Source of the DNA: Dryomyza anilis
Lineage: Eukaryota; Arthropoda; Insecta; Diptera; Dryomyzidae
Reading direction: 5' to 3'
Length of the DNA: 64,000 nucleotides
NCBI GenBank assembly: GCA_951804985.1
Contig: OX638130.1
Span: 34,513,702-34,577,701, forward strand
Positions within the stretch are counted from its first letter, which is position 1, and every line of letters begins with the position of its first letter. A program made the position numbers and the translations under genes. Of the stretch, positions 1 through 10,301 are shown one piece after another. Below the pieces are notes generated by a model. The model was not told the origin of the DNA. It saw nothing but the letters and a program-made list of their open reading frames with translations, and did no database searches.

Positions 1-479
1 TTACTGAAATTTTTTGGAATATGTTTTAAAATTGGTTTCTAAAATATTTGATTAAATTGGACGGAATTGCACGCAGAGATATACAATTTCAAATTTCTTA
101 TTCAGGGCAATCATGAAGCCCGTCGTAGCGGATATTTTCATTCGGATTTATCTATCATAGAATCCGAATCGAATTCGAAGTTCGGATTTATGGCATCACA
201 GGTTCCGTCGGAACGGATTTTTTGACAGATTTTGGAAACTTTTTCTACGAATGCATTGTTGTGTCGGAATTAATTCTTTGTGTGAAAAAATCTTTTGTTT
301 TACAGCAAGTGGTAGCTGGCCAAAGTTCTGAACTTCACGAATTAACAAGAAACTACTGTACACATTGCAAATAAAAAAACGTATTTTTATGTTATAGCAT
401 AACATTAATTAATTTAATTTGTGTTTCGTTTAACAAAAATATAAAAATTATAAAATGTTAATTAATTAGTTAAATTTAT
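1..479. other. AT-rich non-coding DNA
   Basis: No coding, RNA or repeat signature was recognised. Short open frames here have no domain-like composition. Confidence 0.5.
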
Positions 480-714
480 TTGTCCACTGCGCGACTGTCT
501 CTTGCTGAATTCGTGGCGCACGGCATGCGCGTTGACTTTCCACTATGTCGCTCTAAATGTCCAAAGTGCTGGATGAGATACAGCGTCCGCGGCTGCATTC
601 CGCTGCAACTCTATCCACTGGCGATACTTGTCGTCAATGAGGTGACGCTTTACTGCAACAGCAACGCGTTGCCCTTTTGCCTGCTTGACCATATTTTGAT
701 CAAGCCAATTATGG
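480..714. other. Coding-like fragment, paralogue of 2600-2753
   Basis: This patch has higher GC than its surroundings and aligns with 2600-2753. On the minus strand both copies encode a peptide of the form RH-I-(D/E)KYRQ followed by QRNAAA and VSH; on the plus strand both encode a CIPL-LY-LAI peptide. Conservation in two frames does not settle which strand was coding. The second copy has an in-frame stop in the minus frame, so at least one copy is dead. I do not recognise the source gene. The fragment ends at the target-site duplication of the hAT-like element that starts at 723. Confidence 0.45.
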
Positions 715-1544
715 GCTACAACTAGGGAATACAATCCCGGGACTCGGTTTTTTCGGATTTTCTAGTCCCGAAAATCCCGGGATTAAAAAGTACTAATTCG
801 GGATTGGCAAAAAATAACTATTTTGTAATAGTACTGCAAACGACACGATATAAAATTCATTCCAGAGCTTTCAATACAAAACATGATATAAAATTTAGTA
901 AAACATCAATGAATTTAATTTATCCCAATTTTGAAAAGCTAAAACCAAAGTCTTATATACGAGATAAATCAATGAGATTAAAAAAATAGGTACTAGATAC
1001 CAATAATTACTTAGAGAAATTTTGACATTGCATTATTACAAGTTTTATTTGATTCGATTTATTAAAAAAAATTTAATATATTTAAATACATATTTGGAAA
1101 TAAATTCGTACATTTTTAGACCATTTTTGAAATATTTTGTTTGTATTTACGACATCATAAAATAAATAGTTTATGAGGGTTTGAACATAGTCAAACTCAC
1201 AACTGATATTACAAACTTTTTTATCGGTTGTACTTTTAAATATTCGGTCCCTTTGCCTAATTTGTGTTCTGTTTTTTTTTTTTATAAACATAATGCAACA
1301 AAAATATTATTAATTATTATTGCATACTAATTGTATCTTTTTCGTAACTTTTTGATAATGATAATCTGATAAAGACTATCTTGTGTATAAAACTCACAAT
1401 ATGTAATTTATTTTGTTTTTCGACGAAAAATGGTTAAAATAGCTAATTTCAAAATATAGAAAACTACCAGAAGTTTAGTTATTTTTATCGTTAGTTTAGA
1501 CAATATCTATTATCTTTAAACGACGTTCCTGTTAATCATTAACT

Positions 1545-1690
1545 TTGTTCCCGTGGCGTGTGATCTAGAGCCAAAGCTCTATTATCTATAAAAAAAAAAC
1601 ACCAAGAAACAACTAGAACCAGATCAAAAGCTAGTTCTATCCAGTTCAAATGAATGCTGTCAAGTTTTCTCAAAATAGAACCGTTGGTGT
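1545..1690 (+). repeat. Dispersed repeat shared with two LINE tails
   Basis: The block starts with GTTCCCGTGGCGTGTGATCT, has an A-rich stretch and ends in CCAGTTCAA-type sequence. It recurs at 12640-12770 and 20545-20710, downstream of two LOA-like LINE fragments. It may be a LINE 3' end or a separate short repeat. Confidence 0.55.
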
Positions 1691-1846
1691 TCCAGTGGCG
1701 TTCCAGCTATTATATCTAAATTGCTTCAAAAATAACAAAAAACCAGTTGGGAAGGTTAGATCACATGGGAAATTTTATATTTGGTGTTATTATGATAGTT
1801 AGAATTATCAAAATTATAGTCGGTCTTAGCCGACTATAAATACCCT

Positions 1847-2189
1847 ACACATATGTGTGGTTACCATTCAAAGTGGTATATTGGTCACCAGGGTATACAA
1901 ATCCTGAAAATAGCTACAAACTTTCAATCGCAGTAGACGTATGTTTTATATGAGTTATTTGAATATAAATAGTCAGATCACAGGTCACAATGGACCGATA
2001 TGCCTAATTTTCGCACATACAGCGTAGTAATCTAAATTATGAGTTTCATTTATCTAACTCTTCAATTGATTAAGTAGTAGGGATTTCAATAGACAGACAG
2101 ACGGACATCGCTGAATCGACTCAGGAGGTCATGCATTACAAACGCCGTACCAAATTGAATATACCCTTTCACTCTTAGTGTAGGGTATA
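1847..2189. repeat. Small MITE-like element
   Basis: It has short inverted ends, ATACCCTACAC at the left and GTGTAGGGTAT at the right, and contains a CAGACAGACGGACATCGCT motif of the kind common in fly intergenic repeats. No clean target duplication was identified. It lies inside the hAT-like element 723-2337. Confidence 0.4.
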
Positions 2190-2345
2190 AAAAGTCAAAT
2201 TATGGTTCGAGTATGGAGTAAAACAAATATTTTTCAAAATTACTTGTATTTTGAACTAATCCGGGGATCCTGGGATTGAATAGTGCTCAATCCCGAAATC
2301 CCGGGATTACGAAAACAGGTACAAATTGTATTCCCTAGCTAAAAC

Positions 2346-2753
2346 GCCTGTGAGATAGCGTGCCGCTCACTGTGCGTTTTCAGAATGATCTGGAATTGGT
2401 TCTGCACGAGGTGGCCGAGGCAAACAGTCCAGCCTAACCACACTGCTGCTCACACTACTGCTTCATCATTTAATTTCAACATGCCGACATTCCAACATAA
2501 TTACATGCATTCCTTCAAGTTCTCCGATACACTTTTAAATTTTTCATTTACATTAATTCATGTTCGTGTGAATTCAGAAGCCGCACTTTATGCTTTAATT
2601 AAATCCGAGGAGCTGGAGACTGCTAAATATGCCGGTCGCTGTAGATCGCCAAGGTGCTCAATGCGACACAGCAGCTGCATTCCGCTGGAACTGTATTCGC
2701 TGGCGATATTTTTCAACAATGTGGTGGCGCTCTGCAGCGAGAATGAAATACAA
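2346..2753. other. Coding-like fragment(s) of unknown gene
   Basis: Positions 2600-2753 are the paralogue of 480-714. Nearer the transposon, a TTTTCAG acceptor-like site at about 2375-2381 is followed by an 18-codon open stretch reading NDLELVLHEVAEANSPA and a stop, which looks like a small terminal exon. A 138-codon plus-strand frame at 2385-2801 runs over this region into the next transposon and is probably fortuitous. I cannot assign the gene. The fragment is cut by the hAT-like element that starts at 2754. Confidence 0.35.
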
Positions 2754-2903
2754 CAGGCATGTCTAACACGCGGCCCGCGAAGACTTTTTAAATATTATTA
2801 ATATATTAATTTTTATCGACCTTTTATGAATATTAAGTTATTTATTTTACGGGCTCAAGGTCCAATTAAAAATACTCTTTATTTGTATTTTAATTTTTAT
2901 TAT

Positions 2904-2944
2904 GTCCAATATTTCGGCCTTCGTCGAAAGCCATCTTCAGGGAC
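2904..2944 (-). ncRNA. Hammerhead-ribozyme-like core (left arm)
   Basis: Read on the minus strand: GTCC, then CTGAAGA (core CUGANGA), an imperfect stem II, GAAA, a one-pair helix III (A-UA-U), then U and GGAC pairing with GTCC as stem I. The order matches minimal type-I hammerheads described in Penelope-like elements. Stem II has one bulge and one unpaired base next to the core, so activity is uncertain. Confidence 0.4.
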
Positions 2945-3088
2945 TAGAAATTTTAAACAAACATATATTATTACATATAACATATACTTTAAATAAAATA
3001 TTCCAGAGTTTTTCACGAATACGACAATTAACAACTTGTCATTGCACCGTCTGAGTCTTCAGTCTTCGTGAAGACTTCGTGATTTCTA

Positions 3089-3129
3089 GTCCCTGAAGAT
3101 GGCTTTCGACGAAGGCCGAAATATTGGAC
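3089..3129 (+). ncRNA. Hammerhead-ribozyme-like core (right arm)
   Basis: Same motif as the left arm in the opposite orientation. GTCC is at 3089-3092, CTGAAGA at 3093-3099, GAAA at 3118-3121 and GGAC at 3126-3129. The predicted cleavage position would follow U3125. The two cores are in inverted orientation, so transcripts of either strand carry one sense copy. Confidence 0.4.
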
Positions 3130-4578
3130 AAAATAAAAATTAAAATACAAATAAAGAGTATTTTTAATTGGACCTTGAGCCCGTAAAACAAATAACTTAT
3201 AATTATTAATATATTTAATAATATTAAATATTTATTTCATTTTCAGGCGTTAAAATGATTATTATGTATTGCTGTGCATTTTTGTGCAGCGCCATGTATC
3301 CAATTTAACATGCCATATATGAAATTATATTACTAATCTTGGTTACAAACTTAACCAAGTTTTTAACCAAGAAACTTGCTTTGCACAAACTGGAATTGGT
3401 ATCATTTTAATTTTTTTTATTAAGTATTTTTGTTTTTTTGTATTAGAGACATTCCACACCAAAACTACCAGAGTTCAACACTCACCTTCTCCAAATTTAC
3501 ATTGGTTCAAAGTTTCAAAAAATGAATCACTTCTTCACTTTTTGTAGAAAAAACTTTTGACCGTAGAATGCAGCAAACCTCGCTTTAAGGAAATAAAACC
3601 AACTTCGTCATAAGCCCTAAATCTGAACATCAATCAATGGTCACTGGTCTTGCAATTTAAATTAATTATTCATAAAAAGGAAAACTTTTCAAATTTATTC
3701 AAATATCAAATTTATACACGGAATTTTAAAAAACAAACTTTTTCAATAGTTGAAGTATTGTTTGTATTTAAGTATTTAAGTATTTATATTTAAGTATTGT
3801 TTGTATCGAAAAATCTAAAAAAATTGGTTACCAGTCTGACATGTGATTTATGCCTTGAAGTTTTCTCGAACAAACTTGGATAACAAAAATGCAATCTTGT
3901 GGCTAATTTATAAATTTTGTAATTTTCGTAGAGTAAAATTTTATATTAGGATAATTTAAACATTTTCCACATCGATATCGCAATGCTTTTCATATAAATA
4001 TCGATATATTTTAACTATTTGATGCAATATTAATCCAGAATCGTTTTTATTATCGTTTCGAAAAAAACCTGCGATATGTCGCTTTGAACTATTTTTGCTG
4101 TACGATTTGGCCTTCGATATTGGTACAAGATCTAATTCGATATCGTACAATTTTGCCGACATAAAAAATTGCAACAATTTTGGATGATTGTCAGGTGTCT
4201 GTTTTATAAAATTTTCTCTAGTGTTTGAAATATAGCTACTCCACTGTAAATACCTCAGACAAAATATTTGGCCGGATCAAAGAAGTTCGGACATTTTTTC
4301 AATTATTTCAAACAGACAAAAATCGCACAATTTTTTACAAAAAATTTCGCCTGCGGCGCTTTTAACGAAGATCAATGGAAAATTTGATAATCTTAACATT
4401 GTATTTGTTAACAAATGTAAAAAAACGAACGATTTTTTTCTTATCGTACACAAATGCGGCCCGCCTCATCATTTGAATTGCCAATGCGGCCCGTGGTGCC
4501 GACTGAGTTTGACATGCCTTCCCTACAGCTACCCTTTATCAAATTTAAATTTATAATATTGTTTGGACGCGGCTGTAG

Positions 4579-4789
4579 TAGTAATATATTTTGAACATTT
4601 TATTTATATGAATGGCAGATTTGGAACTAATTTTTCGAGACGAAAAAGAATTGTGAAAATTTAAAAAAAAATGCCGTTATGGATAGTAATATATTTTGAA
4701 CATTTTATTTATATGAATGGCAGATTTGGAACTAATTTTTCGAGACGAAAAAGAATTTTGAAAATTTTAAAAAATATGCCGTTATGGAT
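4579..4789 (+). repeat. Two-copy 105-bp tandem duplication
   Basis: TAGTAATATATTTTGAACAT starts at 4579 and again at 4684. The units are almost identical and run to GCCGTTATGGAT, which suggests a recent duplication inside the TIR element. Confidence 0.85.
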
Positions 4790-5315
4790 CGCTTCATCAT
4801 AATAATAAAGTAATAATAAAATTTTGGTCACGCAACGTTTCAAATCTGAGAATAAAATTTATTGTATATTTTCCACATAGAATATTTTTTTACATTTAAT
4901 GCGAAGAAAGCTTTTCTTATATAGTGAAAATTAAATGTTTAACCTGTTAATCAAACAAACAAAAAAAATATATGTACATATACATATTAGTATTTAAAGG
5001 CCACTTCAAAGTTCTTAATAAAATTTTTCTGTTTAATACATTAGCGTTAATCAAAATATTTCTTTTATACTTTTTGTTGACAAGTGTAATATGCCAATTA
5101 CAGATTTTTAAATATCAGAGTTAGTTAGTTATGATTTTTTTAAATTTGTGTGACTTTTAATATTTTTACTTATGACATCAAATTAATATGTTTTGAATGA
5201 CCTGTCATATTTTCACATTAAAAATGTTGTTGCTTATCATTTGTTACATTTACAATTTATGTATACTGATATATACTGATAAATTTTAAATACATATTAT
5301 GGAACTTAATACATT

Positions 5316-6184
5316 GGGTCTGGTACGATAAGTCGAAATTTAAAATATTGAAACTAAAAATACCGAAGACAAAAATATAGAAAATAAAAATGCCGAAATC
5401 TGAAAATGTTGAAAACTAAAAATGTCGAAATATAATATGACGAAATTATTTTTTCCCGAAAAAATGATAGAAAATGTCGAAAAAACTGCAACGTAACATT
5501 TTGGTAACACAAATAATATATGTATATTTCAAGTAAATATAAAAAAAAAACACGAAGATTAAAAAAAGAACAAAGATATAAAAAAAAACAACGTAGACAC
5601 CATAATTCTGAGTACCGTTGTAGAGAAATTTAGAATCTCCGCTACGAATTCTTATTTTTAGCTACTGTAGGATTCATGCAGAGATTTTTAAATATGCTGC
5701 CTTCAAAATATCATTTTGGAATTTAGCTTCAACACTTATAATAAATCAACTAAAATTTAGATTTTTTTTAAATACTTTCTTTAAGGACATTCAATTTGAA
5801 GTTCAAGAATAACGACCATTGGCCATATCTTCATGTTAAAAACAAAATTTCCAAAAGACTGTTTTATTAGTTTTTAAAGGATACCTTAACTAAGTTTCTA
5901 GCATCAAGAGATATTTCAATAGGAACCACCATACAAAAGTTATCTTTGACAATTTTTTAGGTGTAAACTTGCTCATATACTCATATTGAAATTTATATTT
6001 CAACATTTTGATATTTCGGCATTTTAATTATCGACATTTCAAAGATTTTTCGACATTTTCTAGCTTTAAAATATTTATCGACATATTGTGATTCGGCCAA
6101 ATATTGTTTCGGCGTTCTAAGTCTTTTATAATATCAAGATTTTAAGGCTTCGACATTTTTTTCGACATTTCGTACGAATTCCAC
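5316..6184. mobile_element. TIR element with TACATT duplication
   Basis: The left end GGGTCTGGTACGATAAGTCG and the right end (reverse complement GTGGAATTCGTACGAAATGT) form imperfect inverted termini. The subterminal regions are rich in GTCGAAA and TTTCGACAT motifs in opposite orientation. TACATT occurs immediately outside both ends (5310-5315 and 6185-6190). No coding frame; superfamily not determined. Confidence 0.55.
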
Positions 6185-6760
6185 TACATTTTTTGTAACT
6201 TTTTTGAAAAAAAATTCAATAATTTTTAAAAACGTTTCGTTTATATTAGATACGTTTAGATACACATTTTACGTCATTCGATAAAATGTTCTTAAGCGAT
6301 GCATATATTAAAATTAAAAACATATAAATGAAGTGTTTTATTTAGTTCGTGTTGTTTTATTAAGTACTAATGAATGACTATCTAATGAATGACTATCGCA
6401 ACTTTCCACAGTCAATAGAATAATTATATTGTTTTCACTCATTGACTGGAAATAGTGAGTGATGAAATTTATTTGAGGAGTAAGCAAATCCTAATAAATG
6501 ACTATTTATTGCATTTCATCGCGAGGAATAAGCTTTATGAAAAGTTACGCGCTTTTAATGTGATTTTTTTTTATTTCATTGTGGCAGGATTTAACTATTA
6601 TAATAGTAGTGAACAACCATCATTTCATGTTAGAGAGTACATGTTTAAACTAGTTTATGGTAAACTTCATATTTCCATTCATTAAAATAAAATGTTCAAT
6701 ATATATTACTACAGCCGCTTATAAATTTTTAAATATTATAAATTTAAATTTGAATGTTAG

Positions 6761-7677
6761 ATGCTGAAATTATATCGCCAAGCATATCACCCTGGAATTC
6801 ACCGTTACTATTGGTACCGAAGAGGAGCGAAAAAAACCGGTAACAAAAAATGGAGTCTTGTCATAGATTTTCGTAAATTAAATGACGTAACCATAAAACA
6901 GGTATTTCCGATTCGGCCAAATATTAGATCAATTAGGTCATAGTCGGTATTTTTCAACTTTATATTTAGCAAGTGGCTATCATCAGGTCTTAATAGAAGA
7001 AGATGATTTCCAGAGGATAATGAATCACATCTTAACAGGGTTACAGAGTATCGATTGTTTTCTATATCTTGATAATATAGTTGTGTATGGGAAAAAATAT
7101 AAGCGAACATGAACACAGATTAAGTAAAGTATTACAGAAATTAGGAGACCACAATTTAAAATTAAATACCGAAAAATGTCATTTTTTACGTCGTCAAGTT
7201 GTATATTTAGGACATAAATGTTCGGAACTTGGTGCGCTGCCAGAACCCGCTAAGGTCGAATGCGTTAAAAATATTCCAGTACTAAGAAATAGAAAAGAAG
7301 TACAAGCATTCTTTGGATTAATTAATTATTACAGAAAGTTCATAAGCCATATGGCAAGATTATCATTACCAATTAATAATTTATTTAAAAAGGACGTTAA
7401 ATGTACATGGACGGACGATTGTCAAAATTCATTTATTAAATTGAAAGAATCAATACCTCCACCTCCAAGTGAAGTAGGAAGCGACCGACCGATCGCATTT
7501 GCAAGTAGAACTTTAAATGGAGCAGAAAAACGATACCACCATTGAAAAGGAATTTTTAGCAATTGTTTGGGCAACAAAGAATTTTAGAGCATACCTTTTC
7601 AAAATTTTTACAGATCATCAGCCTCTAAAAGGTATTGCAAATTTAAAAGATCAGACATCCCGCCTTGCAGTACACCA
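6761..7677 (+). pseudogene. Gypsy reverse transcriptase and RNase H remnant
   Basis: The first frame contains KWSLVIDFRKLNDVTI, the RT fingers motif. After a frameshift, remnants of LASGYHQV follow, then a deletion, and near 7063 the catalytic box reads YLDN instead of YLDD. From 7081 an open stretch of about 150 codons covers the RT thumb and connection (LGHKCSELG, FFGLINYYRKFI) and the start of RNase H ([19 protein letters not shown]). RNase H continues in another frame ([26 protein letters not shown]). The lost aspartate, frameshifts and deletion make it inactive. Family assignment is firm; the subfamily is not. Confidence 0.8.
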
Positions 7678-7740
7678 GTCGGTGATGAAACAATAATAAA
7701 CACCAATAATGTCACAAATTCAGTTCAAATATTAACTGAT

Positions 7741-8115
7741 AAAAGATTTTAATGATTCAGCACTAGGAGGCCATCAGGGCACACTTAAAACATACTTTAG
7801 GATTAAGAAACAATTTAAATAGAGGGGAATGCAGAAACAAATAAAAGAATATGTTATAAACTGTCCTAAATGTCAAATGAACAAAAGTTCAAAGTTAACA
7901 AAAATGCCAATGGTTTTGACAGATACGCCAGCACGTCCATTCGATAAGGTTTATATGGACTTGGTAGGAATTTTGCCTGAAACGGTATCTGGAAATAAAT
8001 ATATATTAACTTTTTAACACGATTTTTCAAAATAAATGTGAAGCATAGCTATCCCAGACGCGGAAGCAAGCACAGTAGCAAAAGCTTTTTACTACAAAAT
8101 TATCACGCGTTATAA
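7741..8115 (+). pseudogene. Gypsy integrase, N-terminal part
   Basis: The HHCC zinc region is visible as GGHQGTLKTYFRIKKQF and, after a stop, CPKCQMNK. The start of the catalytic core reads VYMDLVGILPETVSGNKYILTF with the first catalytic aspartate. A stop and frameshift follow. The reading then continues as PDAEASTVAKAFYYKIITRY up to the transposon at 8116. Confidence 0.75.
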
Positions 8116-8686
8116 CACTACACAACAAAATGAGAAAAAAAGTTTGCGCAGTAAATTCCATTATTTTTGTATTATTGGAAATGACTCGCAGAATTTGAAT
8201 ATATGAATTAAAAAATGTTCTACGGATATTTTTACGAGATTTCGAGCAATATCTTTTGTACTGAGCTTTCAAAAAGGTGGTCACATATATTAGTAAATAT
8301 CTCGCGTTTAATAAAACACATAAACCCATAAAATTGTTATATTGAACGAAAGATAATTAAATATTCAATAAACATTTCTTACAATAGTTTGGAATTGGTT
8401 TACTTGTTTAAGAAAACTCTAAAGAAGAACTCGAAAAATGTAAATTTTGACGACCAAAATTTTATTAAAAAACTTGTACCCATGGGTTACAAGTTATAAA
8501 ATATATGTGAGGATATTTTAGCGCCTCTTAGTAGACGGGACTAATATGAAAAAGTATATACTTTCTTGGTCAACATCACTTTTCGAGTCGATTTAGATAT
8601 GACCGTCTGTCTGTCCGCCTATACACGATAACTTTAAAATTGCTATTTCGAATGATGTAAAATTTATTTTCAATATATTTTAGTAG

Positions 8687-8993
8687 CCGCGGTAGCTCAG
8701 TGGTTAGTGCGTTGGACTGCGAGCCGAAAGGTCCCCGGTTCAAGCCTGGACTGGGGCTAACAACATCTTTTCATAGAAACATTTTTCTATACCGCGCTAC
8801 CTCTCGTCAGTAAATGGCAAACCTACAAGAGTAAAACCATTGCCTATGAAAAGCTCTCACCCGCCGTTCGGATTCGGCAATAAACTGTAGGTCCCACCAC
8901 TTTGAGTACAAATATAACACGCACAGATCAAATTGGTGAGAGAGCTCGGCCGAAGTTCTATACAGGACTGTAGCGCCAAACTATTATTATTAT
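8687..8993 (+). mobile_element. tRNA-derived SINE with 13-bp TSD
   Basis: The first 70 bases form a tRNA-like head with RNA polymerase III promoter boxes, followed by a unique body ending in a (TTA)n tail. TATATTTTAGTAG is repeated exactly at 8674-8686 and 8994-9006, the target-site duplication of LINE-mediated insertion. The perfect duplication suggests this is the youngest of three nested insertions here (Gypsy, then long-TIR element, then SINE). It encodes no protein and depends on an external LINE. Confidence 0.9.
8693..8747 (+). promoter_or_regulatory. Pol III A box and B box of the SINE
   Basis: A box TAGCTCAGTGG at 8693-8703 matches the tRNA consensus. B box GGTTCAAGCCT at 8737-8747 matches GGTTCGANNCC except for one base. 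The spacing is as in tRNA genes. Confidence 0.85.
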
Positions 8994-9664
8994 TATATTT
9001 TAGTAGAATACTAATTCGAAGTTCGAAAATGAGTCGATTTAGTCAACGTAATCTACTACATCCACTACGAAATATGGGTTTACTCTTTAGGATCACATAT
9101 CTCGTTAAGTATTAAAAATAAAGTTATAAAATTTAAAATTAATTACAAAGAATCATCTATCAATAGGTGCTCAAAAAATAATCGTGATCCGCTCACATTT
9201 TTTATATTTTATTTTTATGCCTATTTGTATAGCACTCAATTATATTGCTTTCACATAACTTTTTTATCCTCAAATATTACCCATATATTGTGTATCATAT
9301 TACATTCTAGATTTTTCTCCATTTTTTTAAATTAATTTTTTCTTACATTTTTGTTGAAAAAAAATGGTTTTTCAAGTTCTTCTTTCGAGTTCTCTTAAAC
9401 TAATGAACCAATTTAAAAATGTTCTAAGAAATGTTTATTCGATATTCAATTAACTTTCATTCGATATAACATTTGATCATATGTGTCATTTAAAACGCGA
9501 GATATTTGCAAATATATGTGACCACCTTTATGAAAGCTCGGTCCAAAAGTTATTGGCCCATATTTTGTAAACCTATCCAAAGAAACATTATTAAATCATA
9601 TTTTCGGAATAAGGGCGTCATTTTACATAATACAAAAATAATCTTGACTGCTGCGCAGAATGTG

Positions 9665-10301
9665 TAATATTCCGAAAATTTTAATTACAGATAATGGTTC
9701 AAATTTTGTGTCCAAATTATTTTCAGATACGTGCAAATTATTAAACATTAAAAAAATGCTCATAACACCTTATCATCCGCAGGCGAATAGTTCGTTAGAA
9801 CGAAGTCACAGATCTTTAGCGGAGTATTTGAGATGTTTTGCTAAAGAGGATGGGGTCCAACTGGGACCAATGGTTGAATTCGGCAATTCATGTGCACAAT
9901 AACACTGTGCATATGTCAACAGGGCAAACGCCTTGTCGTACTTTATACGGATTTGAATTCGACATGCCAACCAACCAATGAAAATATTTACCAATAACAG
10001 TGAATATTACAATAAGGTATTAAAATACCAAATACAGCGTACACATGAGATAGTCAGACAAAATCAAGAAAAAGCTAAGAAAAGATCTGAACGGAGTTAC
10101 GATAATACATTAAATACGGTAATTTTTAAGGAAGGCGATAAAGTTTTATTAAAACCAGAATAGGAAAAACAAATTTTCACCAATCTGGGTAGGACCCTAC
10201 GAAGTGCTTTCGATAATAAGTCCTATGACAACAGTGATCTGTATCAAGGGAAAAGGAAAAAAATTCCATAACAACATATTAAAAGCATATAAATCTTAAG
10301 T
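9665..10301 (+). pseudogene. Gypsy integrase core and C-terminus
   Basis: The second half of the integrase opens with NIPKILITDNGSNFVSKLF (second catalytic aspartate), then ITPYHPQANSSLERSHRSL, where E is the third acidic residue. A frameshift near 9870 leads to AIHVHNNTVHMSTGQTPC in another frame, and the C-terminal region reads FKEGDKVLLKPE, then remnants of a GPYEV motif and a short basic tail ending AYKS. It continues the integrase interrupted at 8116. Confidence 0.8.

Larger units (their letters stand above)
723..2337. mobile_element. hAT-like non-autonomous DNA transposon with 8-bp TSD
   Basis: The terminal inverted repeats are TAGGGAATACAAT at the left and ATTGTATTCCCTA at the right, each followed inward by CCCGGGATT-type repeats. 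The flanks GCTACAAC (715-722) and GCTAAAAC (2338-2345) match at 7 of 8 positions, which fits the 8-bp duplications made by hAT transposases. The 1.6-kb interior is AT-rich with no transposase frame. It contains a smaller element at 1847-2189 and a fragment at 1545-1690 shared with 12640-12770 and 20545-20710. Mobility would have depended on a transposase elsewhere. Confidence 0.75.
2809..3202. mobile_element. Penelope-like inverted-repeat insertion
   Basis: Two arms of about 117 bp (about 2833-2949 and 3083-3199) are near-perfect inverted copies around a 133-bp spacer. Each ends inward with a block CTAGTCCCTGAAGATGGC...GGCCGAAATATTGG, like the terminal repeats of Penelope-like retroelements. 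Copies of TTATTAATATATT at 2795-2807 and 3203-3215 flank it. The related hAT at 37180-38134 lacks this 394-bp segment and has one such sequence, so it serves as the empty site. No reverse transcriptase or GIY-YIG frame is present, so this is a short derivative, not a complete element. Confidence 0.55.
2754..4519. mobile_element. hAT-like element, copy A (carries a PLE-like insertion)
   Basis: The left end is CAGGCATGTCTAACACGCGG and the right end is GAGTTTGACATGCC preceded by CGGCCCG: inverted copies of a CAGGCATGTC-type hAT terminus. An inverted relative lies at 37180-38134. The two match over the blocks around 2780-2800, 3203-3360 and 4195-4519 and differ in the middle. No transposase is evident; a 73-codon minus frame at 3956-4177 has no recognisable motif. 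A target duplication is not clear (AAATACAA before, CCCTACAG after, 4 of 8). Positions 2809-3202 are a later insertion. Confidence 0.6.
4536..6752. mobile_element. TIR element enclosing another TIR element
   Basis: The ends are inverted copies over about 70-80 bp, sharing AAATTTAAATTTATAATATT, GCGGCTGTAGTA and ATATATT-TGAACATTTTAT (left 4539-4610, right 6680-6752). It lies between hAT copy A and the Gypsy relic. The interior is AT-rich, with a tandem duplication near the left end and the element 5316-6184 inside. A 76-codon frame at 6455-6685 shows no family motif. Confidence 0.5.
8116..9664. mobile_element. Long-TIR (about 320 bp) transposon inserted in integrase
   Basis: The region 8133-8460 is an imperfect inverted copy of 9345-9660 (shared blocks TTTGCGCAG or TCTGCGCAG, ATTATTTTTGTATTAT, AACGCGAGATATTT, ATATATGTGACCACCTTT). 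TAA at 8113-8115 and 9665-9667 is a 3-bp target duplication, and removing the element rejoins the integrase reading across RYNIPK. The left terminus is CACTACACAAC and the right is CACATTCTGCGC (reverse complement). A 3-bp TAA target fits PIF/Harbinger; a CACTA end fits CMC, so the superfamily is open. No transposase. A SINE sits inside. Confidence 0.75.

Noticed and set aside
2385..2801. A 138-codon plus-strand gene
   Set aside because: The frame crosses from a coding-like fragment into a hAT terminus and has no consistent homology along its length.
2754..4519. A clear 8-bp target duplication for hAT copy A
   Set aside because: AAATACAA and CCCTACAG agree at only four positions, so it was not claimed.
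8687..8758. A genuine tRNA gene
   Set aside because: The A and B boxes are good, but the anticodon stem pairs poorly. The sequence continues into a ~240-bp body with a (TTA)n tail and a 13-bp target duplication, so it is a SINE head.
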